Positions 11,555 to 22,730 of a stretch of 64,000 nt of DNA are shown here, piece after piece. How positions within the stretch are numbered: the first letter of the stretch is position 1; the number at the start of each line of letters is the position of its first letter. Source of the DNA: Erpobdella octoculata (Eukaryota; Annelida; Clitellata; Hirudinida; Erpobdellidae); NCBI GenBank assembly GCA_963978895.1, contig OZ022239.1:11475774-11539773 (forward strand), written 5' to 3'. The position numbers were made by a program, and so were the translations under genes. The notes below the pieces were generated by a model that had not been told where the DNA came from, made no database searches, and was given only the letters and a program-made list of their open reading frames with translations.

Positions 11555-12175
11555 ATGCACCGTTTGATTGGTCAGAGAAATCAACAGGCGTTCGAACGGT
11601 TAAAAACAGCTTTGAGTTTGACGCCAGTTCTGTCGTATCCAATCCCTGGAAAAGATTTTGTATTAGACACAGATGCAAGTAATGAAGGAATAGGGGCAGT
11701 GCTTAGTCAAATTGTTGACGGCAATGAAAAGGTTATAGCTTATTATAGCAGAACTTTGTCGAAACCGGAGCGCAATTATTGCGTCACCAGACGTGAGTTA
11801 TTAGCAATCGTTGATTCTATTAAGCACTTTCACAAGTATTTATATGGTCAAAAGTTTTTGTTGAGAACGGATCACGCTGCTTTGAAATGGCTTTTAAATT
11901 TTAAAAATCCAGAAGAACAAGTGGCTAGGTGGATCGAACGTTTACAATCATACGAGTTTGAAATTCAGCATCGGAAGGGTGAACAGTACAAAAATGCTGA
12001 CGCACTGTCACGACGACCTTGCAATGATGAATGTAAGTATTGCATTCGCATGGAGGGGAATGAAATAAATAATCAGTGTTTTCAGATACGGTTTCAAATT
12101 GACGACACTTGGTCAGATGATGTGATTCGAGACGAACAATTAAAAGATGATGATATAGGGCCGATTTTGAGATAG
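11555..12175 (+). pseudogene. Gypsy RNase H domain
   Basis: From about 11,566 the frame resumes gypsy pol with QQAFERLKTALSLTPVLSYP. It includes the RNase H catalytic residues in FVLDTDASNEGIGAVL (Asp), NYCVTRRELLAIV (Glu) and LRTDHAALKWLL (Asp), and ends with the tether RKGEQYKNADALSRRP. A TAG at 12,173-12,175 interrupts, with the next segment in the same frame. The first codons are the LINE target duplication. Confidence 0.87.
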
Positions 12176-12649
12176 ATGGAAGAAGGGAAGAAACCTGACT
12201 GGCAAGAGATTTCTGAATTGTCTGAATTGAGTCCTGCTACTAAATTGTATTGGGCACAATGGGACTCTCTAAGGGTTGTGAACGGATCTCTAAAAAGAAT
12301 TTGGGAAAGCACTTATGGTTCCACCAATGTTTTGCAATTAATCATTCCAAAAGTAAAAGTGCCAGAAGTGCTCCAACAAATGCACTCTGGAGTATCAGGG
12401 GGACATCTAGGGATGAATAAAACGTTGGACAAGATCCGCCAAAAATTTTATTGGGTATACTGTAAAATGGATGTAGAGGAATGGTGTAAAAAATGTGATA
12501 CCTGTGCCGCTAGTAAAGGACCACACGCTAAAACAAAGGGCCATTTACAACAGTACAATGTAGGTTCCCCTTTTGAAAGAATTGCTATAGATTTAGCAGG
12601 TCATTTCCAGTGTCAAAATCTGGCAATAAGTACATTCTTGTGGTCATAG
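12176..12649 (+). pseudogene. Gypsy integrase N-terminal zinc-binding domain
   Basis: Same frame as RNase H after the TAG. The HHCC zinc finger is visible: MHSGVSGGHLG provides two His and EWCKKCDTC provides CX2C. IAIDLAGHF then marks the start of the catalytic core (first region of the RNase-H-like fold). The frame is lost near 12,610. Confidence 0.83.
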
Positions 12650-13056
12650 ATTATTTTACAAAATGGCAAGAGGTTTTTGCTATACCTAATCAAGAAGCAG
12701 TGACAGTTGCCAACGTTGTTGTTGATTGCTGGGTTAGTCACTATGGAGTACCAATGGAGCTCCATTCAGATCAGGGCAGGAACTCTGATTCACAACTGTT
12801 TAGAAAAATGTGCCGTGTTTTAGGCATACATAAAACCCGCACAACTCCCCTTCATCCTCAGTCTGACGGTATGGTGGAACGATTTAATAGAACTATTCAA
12901 CAGCACTTGTCTAAGATGGTCGGTGAAAACCAAGTTGATTGGGATAAACACATTCCGTTATTTTTGATGGCTTACAGAGGATCGGTTCACAACACGACGA
13001 AGGCCACCCCAAGTAAAATGTTATTTGGACGGGAGATGCAGCCAGCGAAAGAATGA
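12610..13056 (+). pseudogene. Gypsy integrase catalytic core (DDE)
   Basis: The core continues in another frame: YILVVIDYFTKWQEVF, HSDQGRN and MVERFNRTI supply the catalytic acidic residues of the integrase fold. It ends MAYRGSVHNTTKATPSKMLFG, the usual end of the core. A frame change near 13,050 follows. Confidence 0.87.
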
Positions 13057-13289
13057 AAACTCGGTATGATCTCCAATCAAATATGAAAGAGTTTAAAGAA
13101 AATGATTTGGTGTGGTTCTACAATCCACAACGTAAAATTGAGAAATCATCTAAACTTCAACAAGACTGGGAAGGACCATATAGAATTATTAAAAAGATCA
13201 ATGATGTCATCTACCGGATTCAAAAGGGCCAACGTACTAAGATGAAAGTAATTCATGTTGACCGCCTTGCCAAATCATGGAGGCAATGA
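13053..13289 (+). pseudogene. Gypsy integrase C-terminal domain
   Basis: FKENDLVWFYNPQRKIEKSS, LQQDWEGPYRIIKKINDV and IHVDRLAKSW match the SH3-like GPY/F module of gypsy integrases. The frame differs from the core. The element's coding part ends at the TGA 13,287-13,289, some 20 bp before the polypurine tract. Confidence 0.82.
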
Positions 13290-13309
13290 AACTGTTCGGG
13301 ACGAACAGG

Positions 13310-13397
13310 ATTAAGAAGGGGGTAGTTTTATATCTACGGTTTATAATCAAGGCTCATAAACCTCAGAAGATTTTATAACTAAGAAAGACATATAGTA
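13310..13397 (+). mobile_element. Polypurine tract and truncated 3' LTR
   Basis: AAGAAGGGGG (about 13,313-13,322) precedes ~70 bp matching the 5' LTR start (TATCTACGGTTTATAATCAA...). Identity stops at ACATA near 13,395, where Helitron-like sequence begins; the remaining ~145 bp of LTR are missing. Confidence 0.75.
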
Positions 13398-13800
13398 TAT
13401 ATATATATAAAAGAACATGTCCTGACTGACTGACTAATAATCAACGCCGAGCTCAAACGCCTCATCCTAGGAGCGTGAAATTTGGAACTTATTTTACATT
13501 TATTGCGTAAGCATCCACCTAAAAAGGATTTTTGAAAATTTTGCTCCTGAGAGAAAGAAACTGGAAAACAAACTTTTTTCTAAAACAATGTATATCTCGA
13601 AAACCGAAAATTAGGAGATTTTGAAATTTGGTATATGGATTCTTCTTGAAAAATAAAAAAATAAGTGTTTCACCATTTCTTGAAAATTCGGTTTCCCGGA
13701 CCTCAAATGTGCGTTGCCCGGGGAATTAAAAGGTTTTTTATCGTTTTTCTCTCTGGCTCCCGTTTTCTTAACAGCTCGCTTTCCCGTTCAAGGTCGCTTT
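13398..13800. mobile_element. Divergent Helitron-like relic
   Basis: Begins TAGTATATATATATATAAAA followed by CTGACTGACTGACT and motif-rich sequence (GAAATTTGG... twice), then GTTGCCCGGGGAATTAAAAGG near 13,713 and degenerate GCTTTCCCGTTC-type arm units to ~13,800. It resembles a different Helitron subfamily truncated at its 3' end. Confidence 0.45.
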
Positions 13801-14770
13801 CTCACTCCTGGTCGCATTTCTGCTCACGGTCGCTTTTACGCTATACCGCTCCAGCTTGCTCTCTTTTCCTGCTCGCTCTTTTCGCTCCTCTATTAAATTT
13901 CAGAGCCTTCCCAATGTGGCTTAGATGGGCTGTAGCGGAATGCTGTGCACAGTCATCAAAATTGATCTGTTCTCTCGTTAACACTTTTTGTTGTTTGGTT
14001 TGCTCGTTTAGTTACGTCTGAACTTCCTCAATTTTAATTAGTGTTTTTTAATGTATTGGTTCCACTCTGCAAGTGTGATCTTCTGCAAAGGATTATTTTG
14101 ATTGACTAAAGCTGAAAAAAAAAGAATTTATTAGTTAACGTTGCAATAATGTTAAAATCCGCTCATATATCTCAACAGGTTATATTTATTTTAAATAATT
14201 GTAAGATTATAAATGCTTACAATAGATTTATCACACACTGTTCAACAGCTGCTTTTCGAAAAATCGCTAATCTTACTTTTTGAGTTGTTCTTAGTTTTTA
14301 AGTGTCATGTCTACAGAAAGCATATAACGCTACATGTGACATTTTCGGAGATCATCAATTTGGAACAATGAAAGAGTAACACTTTAATCTAGCAAATGAT
14401 GCAATTATAAATTGAACAAAACAGCAGCAGATTGATAGGCTGGCTTGAGAACTTTGTTCATGATTTTGTTGAAACACAAAAATACTGAGCTTGCTTTCAT
14501 TTCTTTCAAATTTCATGCACCTCATATGTCAGTGAAACTTTTACAATAAATTGGTGTTGCATGTAAGAATTTCTTTAAAATGTAATTTTCTAATTTCCTC
14601 TGAAAAGTAAAAAATAAAATAAAACCGATAAATTAATTCATAATCTTATAGTCATAACTACTCGTCAATAATAATGGTTGTAATGCCATCACATAAAAAA
14701 ACACTTACCTGCCCAAAAAAATTTCTCATTTACCGATAGGCTGATAGCAAGCTCGTCAGTTTAGGAAACT
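13801..14770. other. Unassigned AT-rich interval
   Basis: No open frame with family resemblance and no clear inverted or direct repeat. The first ~60 bp still look like worn Helitron arm. I see nothing I can name in the rest. Confidence 0.5.
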
Positions 14771-14891
14771 ATGATGAACAGCGACCGGGAACGCGACGGG
14801 AACGGGAAAGCGGAGAAGGAAACGGGAGCGAGAGAGACAAACATTAGAAAAACCTCTAAAAAACCCCGGGCAACGCGGGTGCCCTCGCTAG
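14771..14891 (+). mobile_element. Helitron 3'-end fragment
   Basis: Ends CTAG (14,888-14,891) followed by T, preceded by a damaged hairpin CCCCGGGCAACGCGGG and the conserved GACAAACATTAGAAAAACC. Only ~120 bp of arm remain. Confidence 0.65.
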
Positions 14892-15191
14892 TATATATAT
14901 ATACATATAACATAAATGATGATACTTCTGACTCGTCCTCTGACACAAATACTTTGGCTGTTGAGGCTGCTCCTGACGAATCTCATTGTAATGTATCTGA
15001 AGAAATTCTTGTCTCTTCTAATATAACACAGCGAAAGCGCAAAAATTGATTTCCAATAGTATAAATTTTATATTCTTTTGATTTGATAGGTAGAGTGTTT
15101 GTTCGTTTTTCTTTTGTTAGTGTGCTAATTCTTTGATAATTTCGGTTCTTTCTGTTTGTTTACTTTTCTCGTTTTACTTTTGACCCTGAGG

Positions 15192-15374
15192 ATGGCTGAC
15201 ATAGCTGAAGCGGTCCGTCGGTCTGACAATAAAAGTTTAATGGAAAAGTTTTTGGCTAATTGTAGTCTCGAACAGAGAGTTTTGTGCCGAAAGGTCGAGA
15301 ATTTGGCTCGAAAAGTTGTTTCTGCCAAATGGCGAGTTGTATTTCTTAGAGCATGTCTCAAAGACCAAAGATAA
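15192..15374 (+). CDS. Small ORF, 60 codons, unrecognised
   Basis: ATG at 15,192 in a reasonable context (GAGGATGG), ending TAA at 15,372-15,374. The peptide is charged (MADIAEAVRRSDNK..., ending RACLKDQR) with no recognised domain. A second open stretch upstream (14,895-15,049) ends in SNITQRKRKN and has an Asp/Ser-rich start without its own ATG. Both lie between Helitron fragments and may be remnants of cargo or of an older element. Expression cannot be judged; chance ORFs are quite possible. Confidence 0.25.
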   Translation: MADIAEAVRRSDNKSLMEKFLANCSLEQRVLCRKVENLARKVVSAKWRVVFLRACLKDQR

Positions 15375-15416
15375 ATTGATTCCACAGTTTATTCGCAATA
15401 TATATATATACATATA

Positions 15417-16787
15417 TCTATATATATATATATAAATGAATGTTTGTATATATGTATATATGTATATATATATGTATATATTCATGTCCTTTATGCATTG
15501 CTACACCATTCATCCGATCGTAATGAAATTTGCACACAACCTTGAGAGTCAAAGGGAATCAAACTTAAAAAAAAATTTTGAAATCCGTCACAAAATGAGC
15601 GGAGCGGAGCGGGTGAGCGAGCGGGAACTATATATATATGTATGTGCGTATGTATGTTTGTATGTATGTATGTATGTATGTATGTGTATGTGCATGTATG
15701 TGTGTCTGTGTTTATGTATGTATGTATGTATGTATGTAAGTATGTATGTATGTATGTATGTATGTATGTATGTATGTATGTATGTATGTATGTATGTATG
15801 TATGTATGTATGTATGTATGTAGAATCGGATCTAAGGGGGGGGGGGAAATGAGAGCGAAAAAATAAGCGGGAAAGCGACAGGGAACGGATAACGACCGGG
15901 AGCGGGAGTGTGTATGTATGTATCTATGTATGTATGTATGTATGTATGTATGTATGTATGTATGTATGTATGTATGTATGTGTGTATGTATGTATGTATG
16001 TATGTATGTATGTGTGTATGTATCTATGTATGTATGTATGTATGTATGTATGTATGTATGTATGTATGTATGTATGTATGTATGTATGTATGTATGTATG
16101 TATGTATGTATGTATGTATGTATGTATGTATGTATGTATGTATGTATGTATGTATGTATGTATGTATGTATGTATGTATGTATGTATGTATGTATGTATG
16201 TATGTATGTATGTATGTATGTATGTATGTATGTATGTATGTATGTATGTATGTATGTATGTATGTATGTATGTATGTATGTAGAATCGGATCTAGGGGGG
16301 GGAATGAGAGCGAAAAAATGAGCGGGAAAGCGACAGGGAACGGATAACGACCTGGAGCGGGAGCGCAAGCGGGAAGGAAATGGGAGCGAAAAAGAAACGC
16401 ATTAGGTAAACCTCTCGCTCGCTCCCATTTCCTTCTCCGCTTTCCCGTTCCCGGTCGCTTTTCCGCTCCCGATTGCTTTCCCGCTCCCGGTAGCTTTCCC
16501 GTTCTCGGTCGCTTTCCCTTTCGATCGAGAACGGGAATGGGAGAGCAAGCATGAGCGAGAACGGGAGAGCAAGCGTGAGCGGGAACGGGAAAGGCGACCG
16601 GGAACGGGAGAGGAAACAGGAGCGGAAAAACGACCGGAAGCTAGAAAGCGGCCGGGAACGGGAAAGCGACCGAGAACGGGAAAGCAAACGGGAACGGGAA
16701 AGCAAGCGGGGAAGGAAACCTGAGCGAGAGAGACAAACATTAGAAAAACCTCTAAAAACCCCGGGCAACGCCGGGCACCCCCGCTAG
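15417..16787 (+). mobile_element. Non-autonomous Helitron, apparently full length
   Basis: The 5' end is TCTATATATATATATATAAA, preceded by A (15,416). The 3' end is hairpin CCCGGGCAACGCCGGG, spacer, CTAG (16,784-16,787), followed by T, so the element sits between A and T as Helitrons do. Interior order: conserved 5' body (CATTGCTACACCATTCATCC), GAGCGGAGCGG, two (GTAT)n blocks (15,660-15,822 and 15,912-16,281), each followed by TAGAATCGGATCTA and a G-run, then 18-bp-unit arms. A partial inverted piece at ~16,400-16,525 shows internal rearrangement. No coding capacity. Confidence 0.78.
15912..16281. repeat. (GTAT)n microsatellite, ~370 bp
   Basis: Long tetranucleotide run with rare variants (GTGT, ATCT). 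The neighbouring block at 15,660-15,822 and the shared flank TAGAATCGGATCTA after both suggest one block arose by duplicating the other with its flank. Confidence 0.93.
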
Positions 16788-16959
16788 TATATATATAAAG
16801 TTTGATCAATGATTTACATTGATACTGTTTCCTATAAAAGAGTATCTTGAACTGTCTGAGATTGAAAATATTTATCTTCTTGCATTTTGAGGTCAACAAC
16901 ATGGCAGATTCCTTTCAGGTGAACTGGGGTACAATACTGTAGAAATGGCAGCGTTTGTT

Positions 16960-17341
16960 ATTCGCTATGTTCCACTAATGACTGATGAACAAAGAATGAT
17001 TTACGGCCGCATTATACTGGCAGTTTTGGAAGAACAAGGTGGATTCTTTTTTTTTGGATACACCAGGTGGAACTTGGAATACATTTCTCATTTTTCTAAT
17101 TCTCGCCGAAATACGATCAAATAATGGTATTGCTTTGGCCGTTGCATTGTCTGGCTTGCAGCAACTTTATTGGATGGAGGCAGAACAGCTCATTCAGCAC
17201 TTAAGCAATGTGCAACATAAAAAAACAATCATCCATGGCCACAGTGCTGAATCATGAGTGGCTGGCAGAAAGAGTCATTTTGCAGCAAAAAATGTGGATG
17301 TCAATGATTTAAATTTTAAGATACAGCAGTTGTTGCCAGGA
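16960..17341 (+). pseudogene. Helitron Pif1-like helicase relic
   Basis: Fragments in shifting frames match the helicase part of Helitron Rep/Hel proteins: MTDEQRMIYGRIILAVLEEQ, a decayed Walker A (DTPGGTWNTFL, where GGTGKTFL is expected), IRSNNGIALAVALSG, LLDGGRTAHSA in the next frame, then NHEWLAERVIL and AAKNVDVNDLNFKIQQLLPG. At least three frameshifts and a lost Walker lysine make it inactive. The sequence stops at about 17,341 where a LINE begins. It supports Helitron as the label for the neighbouring repeats. Confidence 0.8.
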
Positions 17342-18894
17342 AACTATATCAACAATTAAACGGTGTTTTTCCAAAGATTGAAGATCAAGAAATTGAAAAC
17401 GATCTTTATATAAGGGACCAGAGATCGAAGGGTTAAACCTGGTAAATGTTTTCTGAACCCTTTCAATTCTATCAACTAGGTATCTACAATGAGGGTTCCA
17501 TATTCCAGTATAGGTCTGACGAAATTACAAAATGCCAGTTTGAGTATGCTCCAATCAGTAGAAACGATTGAAATTCTTAAGAGACGAGGTATTGCAGCAG
17601 CTTTATGGGTAATAATATTAACATGATCTTCGTATCTCAGACGTGAATCTAGATCAATACCAAGATCACGAATTGTTCGAACAGAATCCAATGTATGGTC
17701 GTTAATAGTGTACATGTTGGAGGATGGTGCTGTTCTTCTGTCATTGACTGTGAATACCAGACATTTTTGAGTCGCCAGTTTCAGTTGCCATCTTTCACTC
17801 CATCCAAAAACAAGATCAAGAGCATTCTGATGGCTCACAGTTGAGGACCCAAAAGATGGATAAGGCATAAAATATATTTTAACATCATCAGCAAATAATT
17901 TGCAAATTATATCTGGACTTTTTGGCAAGTCATTGATGAATAAAAGAAATAATGTAGGGCCCAGCACACTCTCTTGAGGAACACCACTGATCACTGAAAT
18001 ATCTTCGGATTGGAAATTTCCCACCTCAACTCGTTGAAATCTAGAGTCCAAAAAGTCAGTAAGCCAGCTCAGTAGGTCCCCCTTAACTCCATAGGCCTTT
18101 ACTTTCTGCAGGAGTTTGAGATGAGATACGGAATCAAATGCTTTTTTGAAATCCAAGTATATGACATCTAGCAACTGTCTTGTCTGTATCACCTCACTCC
18201 ACCGCTCAGCACATTCAAGGATGTTAGTAATTGTCGAGCAGCCAGGAGTAAATCCGTGTTGACTTCTATTAATTAAATTATTTTTCAAAAGAAACTGCAT
18301 AAGAGATCGATTGATGATTCGCTCCATTGCTCGGCAGCTCGTAGAAGTGATAGAGATTGGTCTGTAATTCTCAGAAACTGACGTCAGCCCTTTTTTGCGA
18401 ATAGGAATAACTATCGCAATTTTCCATTCCTGTGGCAACTTCCGCTCTCGAAACGACATCTCAAAAACGTGAGAAAGAGGTTGAGCTAATGATGCAGCAC
18501 AATTCTTTAAAAATATATTGGGAATGCCGTCACATCCTGAACACAGAGATGGCTCAAGGTGAGACAAGGCGTCGAAAACAACCTCAAGCGAGAAGTTGAT
18601 GTCATGCAACTCGGCCGATGTCTGAGAAGAAAAATCATGAGTTTGACCATCATCCAAAGTAAACACAGATGAAAAATAACGATTGAAGGTATCAGCAATA
18701 CCTCCCTGATCTCGTGTAGTGGTTCCATCTGCTAGTAATATCTCATCAATACTTGTTCGAGAATAAATTTTCCTACCAATATAACGATAGAGGTTTCCAA
18801 TTTTCTTGCTTTTCATTAAATTTAGTTCAATATTGTATTCATTACCAATAATGTGATACAATGTTAGTTTAAAATCGATTGCAAAATTTGACAA
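17342..18894 (-). pseudogene. Non-LTR retrotransposon reverse transcriptase (5'-truncated LINE)
   Basis: A 472-codon frame (17,476-18,894) carries RT blocks: GCDGIPNIFLKNC, SENYRPISIT, SQHGFTPGCST, DFKKAFDSVSH (catalytic Asp), GVPQESVLGPTLFLLFINDL and the catalytic FADDVK, then the thumb. The family usually has GVPQGSVLGP; the Gly-to-Glu change may be inactivating. The frame breaks at 17,476, with the C-terminal part (DRIERVQKTFTRFNPSISGP) in another frame to about 17,345. The endonuclease is missing. CR1/Jockey-like placement is tentative. It abuts the Helitron helicase relic. Confidence 0.85.
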
Positions 18895-18926
18895 CAGACA
18901 GACAGAGAAGTCAAGTTAATTAAAAG

Positions 18927-19420
18927 TGTGTAATAAATATTCAGAAAGTCGTCGAGGAGAATGCTGCAAAGTTGCTTCGGCATTCCATGCGTGTCACTTT
19001 AGACAGATCTCAGATCCGTTTGACTACCCAACACACTGCATCATTTCTGCAAAAAGGACAGACATAGATAAATACAATCGGAATCCAGCATTTATCCACA
19101 AGTTTGTAAGGTAGAGTTAATCGACAGTAACAAGAAGAGTATGGTACAAGATGCTATTTTATGTGCATGCCAGCAACGTGGAGATGACCTCTCAATTCAA
19201 GTGAGAGCTAGAATCGAATTTGTCCAGGACCTGCGAGCTGTTGAGGCAGTTTACCACAAAAAGCGTTCGTTTGGCTCTAGAGCTTGCAAGGCGACAAAAA
19301 TTTCTGAAGACAGATATTCTGGTTTTATTGATCTATCATGTTTCCGAGAAACATCCTATTTTCATGAAAACCAAAACAAACACAATTAATATTGTTGAGA
19401 TGACAAGATTTTGATACCCA
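18927..19420 (+). pseudogene. Relic of a Cys-rich protein common in transposon-rich genomes, N-terminal part
   Basis: Pieces in several frames: CNKYSESRRGE, then AAKLLRHSMRVTL, then from 19,141 VQDAILCACQQRGDDLSIQVRARIEFVQDLRAVEAVYHKK. This series resembles an uncharacterised protein family scattered in multiple copies in invertebrate genomes; I recognise the pattern but not a function. Frames change repeatedly. Confidence 0.4.
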
Positions 19421-19520
19421 AGTCTTGACGACAGAAAAAAAATAGTTAATAGTAAATTTGAAATAGTCATAAATAAAATTACGTGAAAAATACAAATTAA
19501 TTTTAATTTCATTCAGGTAG

Positions 19521-19895
19521 ATGATGATGTTAACGAAGTATGTACCACTGGAACGCCTTCCACCGACATCCAGGGCAGCATATTTCCATAGTTTGCGAGT
19601 TCATCTTCAGACAAATATATGGAAATCTTTGAGATCAGGTTTGCCAAAGGAAGAATATGGCTATACATGTACGAGTACGGAAATCCATCCAATTATTACA
19701 GGCATCAATCCGGCACCACCAGAACTTTTCCAGGAGATCAGTTGCTCCAAAGGTGCATTGTTATGTTCCAAATCATGCGGATGTTATAAAAAGCGATTGC
19801 CTTGCAGCATTCACTGCAAGTGGGGTGGACAGTGTGAAAATGCTCCCATTGTAACACCGGAACAAATTTCAGCAGTTGACGATGCAGCTGAGTAA
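19521..19895 (+). pseudogene. Relic of the same family, CXC-like C-terminal part
   Basis: A 124-codon frame with LPPTSRAAYFHSLRVHLQ, PAPPELFQEISCSKGALLCS and a Cys cluster (CSKSCGCYKKRLPCSIHCKWGGQC) resembling a CXC/tesmin-type metal-binding motif. In the uncharacterised family this closes the protein. The middle of the protein is absent between this and 19,420, so this is a deleted copy. Confidence 0.45.
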
Positions 19896-20192
19896 AATCA
19901 TTGAAATACATTTTTTGAAAAACTACTGTGGCCATTATCCTTTGAACAAATTGCAAGTTTCTATATCGTCTTGGTTAGACTGTGTTATTTAATGTCGTCT
20001 ATCCATCCCTGATGTAGACCTTTGCATTTTTTTTTCTTCATAGCATTACAACACAGAACTATTTTGACGCTGGATTGAATAACTTAAATAAGTCATTTCA
20101 GACAGTATTGCATGGATATAGTTATTTTTCTTTGCTGTTATGTTAAACTTAATAATCTGCCATCTTCCAAATAACTTGTATAAGAAACTTCA

Positions 20193-20674
20193 TAAGCAAT
20201 AAAAAAAAATAAAAAGTAAATTGAACAATAAAAATCATGCATAACATTTAGACCAGCATACGATAATGCTTGCTTTCCCACTCCCAACGTTGCTCATTGT
20301 ATATGAATTACAAACTGTTATAAAGTATGCTATCATAATGTGAAACTAAAAATACTATAGATTTAGATAATACGATACTACCGAGAAAATAAAGTTAGAC
20401 ATGTTTTACCAATTTGTTTATGTCTTTGTTGTCGCCATATGTAAACAAACTATCTTCCTTTTGAATTATCAACAATCCGATAAGTGCCATATAATATCGC
20501 GGCTTAGGACTTGACTTGGCAGAGTTAACATTTTTTAGTGGCTCGGCTTGTACCGGAATTGCCATATAATCATGGCTAGTATTTAAACTTTTCTTATCGT
20601 ATGCTGGTCTATATGTTATACATGATTTTTATTGTACAATTTACTTTTTATTTTTTGTTATTGCTTATAAAATA
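20193..20674. mobile_element. TIR element (possible Tc1/mariner-type MITE)
   Basis: The ends are inverted copies of ~75 bp: left AGCAATAAAAAAAAATAAAA...GACCAGCATACGATAA and right TTATCGTATGCTGGTCTA...TTATTGCT. TA flanks both sides, compatible with a TA target duplication, but AT-richness makes that weak. The ~330-bp interior has no ORF. Confidence 0.6.
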
Positions 20675-21046
20675 TAAATATTTTTATTCGGTATGAGGCG
20701 CTGATTTGATTGATTGTTGCTCAGTTTATTTAAATTTTTTGGTAATTATGGAGAATAGGTGCAGAAATTATTTTCGGTGTTTTTAATTATTTTTCCGTAA
20801 TAATAATTATATATTTGTAATCACAATAATAACTCCAATTTAATGATCCAAGCAGTTTATTAATTTTTGATAATAAAATTCTCTCGGAAAACTCACGAAA
20901 CGCGCAAGAGAACAGCAACAAAAACTATGAATAGTGAAGTCAAACAGAAATTACTATTTATAGCGCAGACAAGAAATATTTACAGCGCTTAAAAACAAAT
21001 TATTAGCAAAAGTAACACAAAAATAGTATTCACGCAGTCAAAATAA

Positions 21047-22730
21047 GGATACTAGCCCATTCGTCGCAAAGCCGTTTCGTCGCAGGGTACATTTTCGTCG
21101 CGACATTGCGACGAAAATTCCCACTTTGCGACGAAACGGCCCAGAATGCGACGAAACGGCCGACCATTGCGACGAAAAGTCTAGCAATTTTGGTGGGCAG
21201 TATTCCGCTGTATGGCGAAACTGTTGGCCACCTTATTGCAAAAGACCACTAGACCGCCAAATGCAAGGGGAATTCCGCAATCTGCACGAGCCATGTCATT
21301 ACAACAGGTTACTGCACGCTTACTACCGTTGCAACTGGGTTGTATTTATGCCATGTTGCATACCAGACAAAGGTGTCGGATTAAATGGAAGTCGTTTTGT
21401 TATATTCGCCAGGGGAATGTGATTTTTATCGCTACGCGGCACTATAATTCTAAAACGATATAAGTTGCTAATTAGCCTCAAATTTCTAGAGTACAGTCAT
21501 AATTTAAATTAAATTGAGAATATTAAAAAGAAAACCAAATAAACAGCCCATTTAATGAAAACTTAGTAATTCAAATAACACAAAATCATAATAATAATCA
21601 TAATCATTTATTGTTCAATTTTAACAAGTTCGTTAGCTGACTATGCAGCTGAATTGAATCAATTTTTTTTGTTGAAAAATTAAGATAGAGTTTGTTGAGT
21701 TCTTCTTCAAACTCTTTGGCAACTCTTCTTTGAGCCCTTTGAACCTGATACAAGCTCACAAATTGCTCGTTTAGAGCTATGGTGCGTGCCTCCTTTTCTA
21801 AGACTGAACACAAAGCATAAAGGCTTGTGTTGTGGTTGGCCATTTGCTTTAATCCATTGTTCCATCCTTCCAGGTCGTTGTTGGTCCTTATTTTCACATC
21901 AAAACAGGACCAGGTAGACACTGGATAGGAACCATTCAGCCACGTTTTTTGAAAGTATTTCATAAATTGCTAAATAAAAACATTGTTGTTAAAAAGTATG
22001 AACAGTAAACACTAATAATATAGTAGCACTTACTTTTATTTTTGGCATTATGTTCCAACAAGGATTCCATAACAATTTGTTTGGATCCTATGTGTGGTTG
22101 AGCTTTGCCTTTTTCGATAATAATCTGATGTTTTTCTGTTCTGGGATAGATAGGTTTGGTAGGCAGGTATGGAACTGTGAGCATTTGTAGTTGGAGCCAG
22201 TTTGAATAACTCTTCCTCTGCTCGCTGAGAAAATAATAATATTAATTAACATGTTCAGGGACTTACGCTGAGTTAATCATTGACTTACTTTCACTGTTTT
22301 TCGAAGATTTCGATCGATTGACACACGTCCAAAGCATCGTGTAGCGATACAAAATCACATTCCTCTGGCGAATATAACAAAACGACTTCCATTTAATCCG
22401 ACACCTTTGTCTGGTATTGCAACATGGCATAAACACAACCCAGTTTGAACGGTAGTAAGCGTGCGCAACCTCTTGTAATGACATGGCTCGTGCAGATTGC
22501 GGAATTCACCTTGCATTTGGCGGTCTAGTGGTCTTTGGCAATAGGGTGGCCATCTGTTTCGCCATACATCGGAATACTGCCCACCGGAATTGTTAGACTT
22601 TTCGTCGCAAAGGTCGGCCGTTTCGTCGCATTCTGGGCCGTTTCGTCGCAAAGTGGGAATTTTCGTCGCAATGTCGCGACGAAAATGTACCCTGCGACGA
22701 AACGGCTTTGCGACGAATTGGCCTGCACCC
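21047..22730. mobile_element. MULE-type DNA transposon with long TIRs
   Basis: TIRs of about 430 bp (21,047-21,470 and 22,300-22,730) are rich in the palindromic core TTCGTCGCAA. The 8-bp target duplication CAAAATAA flanks it (21,039-21,046 and 22,731-22,738). The related uninterrupted copy near 63,089-63,113 has CAGAATAA at the equivalent position, showing the empty site. The central part encodes a minus-strand MULE transposase C-terminus. The N-terminal and catalytic parts are missing, so the copy is internally deleted. Confidence 0.8.
21604..22190 (-). pseudogene. MULE transposase C-terminal fragment
   Basis: On the minus strand, NPCWNIMPKIK (about 22,050-22,035) appears to splice through a ~70-bp GT-AG intron to QFMKYFQKTWLNG at 21,965. 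The rest follows: WSCFDVKIRTNNDLEGWNNG and SLYALCSVLEKEARTI, ending at TAA 21,604-21,606. The TNN..EGWN block is the usual C-terminal signature of MULE transposases. Upstream coding (21,960-22,184) is only partly legible and the catalytic core is absent. Confidence 0.65.

Larger units (their letters stand above)
6177..13397 (+). mobile_element. Ty3/gypsy LTR retrotransposon, degenerate, interrupted by a LINE
   Basis: Coding order is gag, protease, reverse transcriptase, RNase H, integrase, the Ty3/gypsy order. The 5' LTR and a truncated 3' LTR share a ~70-bp stretch (TATCTACGGTTTATAATCAA...). A primer-binding-like TGGTGTCAGAAGCGAG follows the 5' LTR, and a polypurine tract (AAGAAGGGGG) precedes the 3' LTR. 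The body is inactivated by in-frame stops (about 7074 and 12,173), several frameshifts (about 8160, 8670-8820, 9355, 12,610, 13,050), a 62-bp tandem triplication and a LINE insertion at 9563-11,553. A fragment of a related element lies at about 26,280-26,600. Confidence 0.9.

Noticed and set aside
15908..16321. Cys-rich MYVCMYVC peptide
   Set aside because: (GTAT)n microsatellite, no coding evidence.
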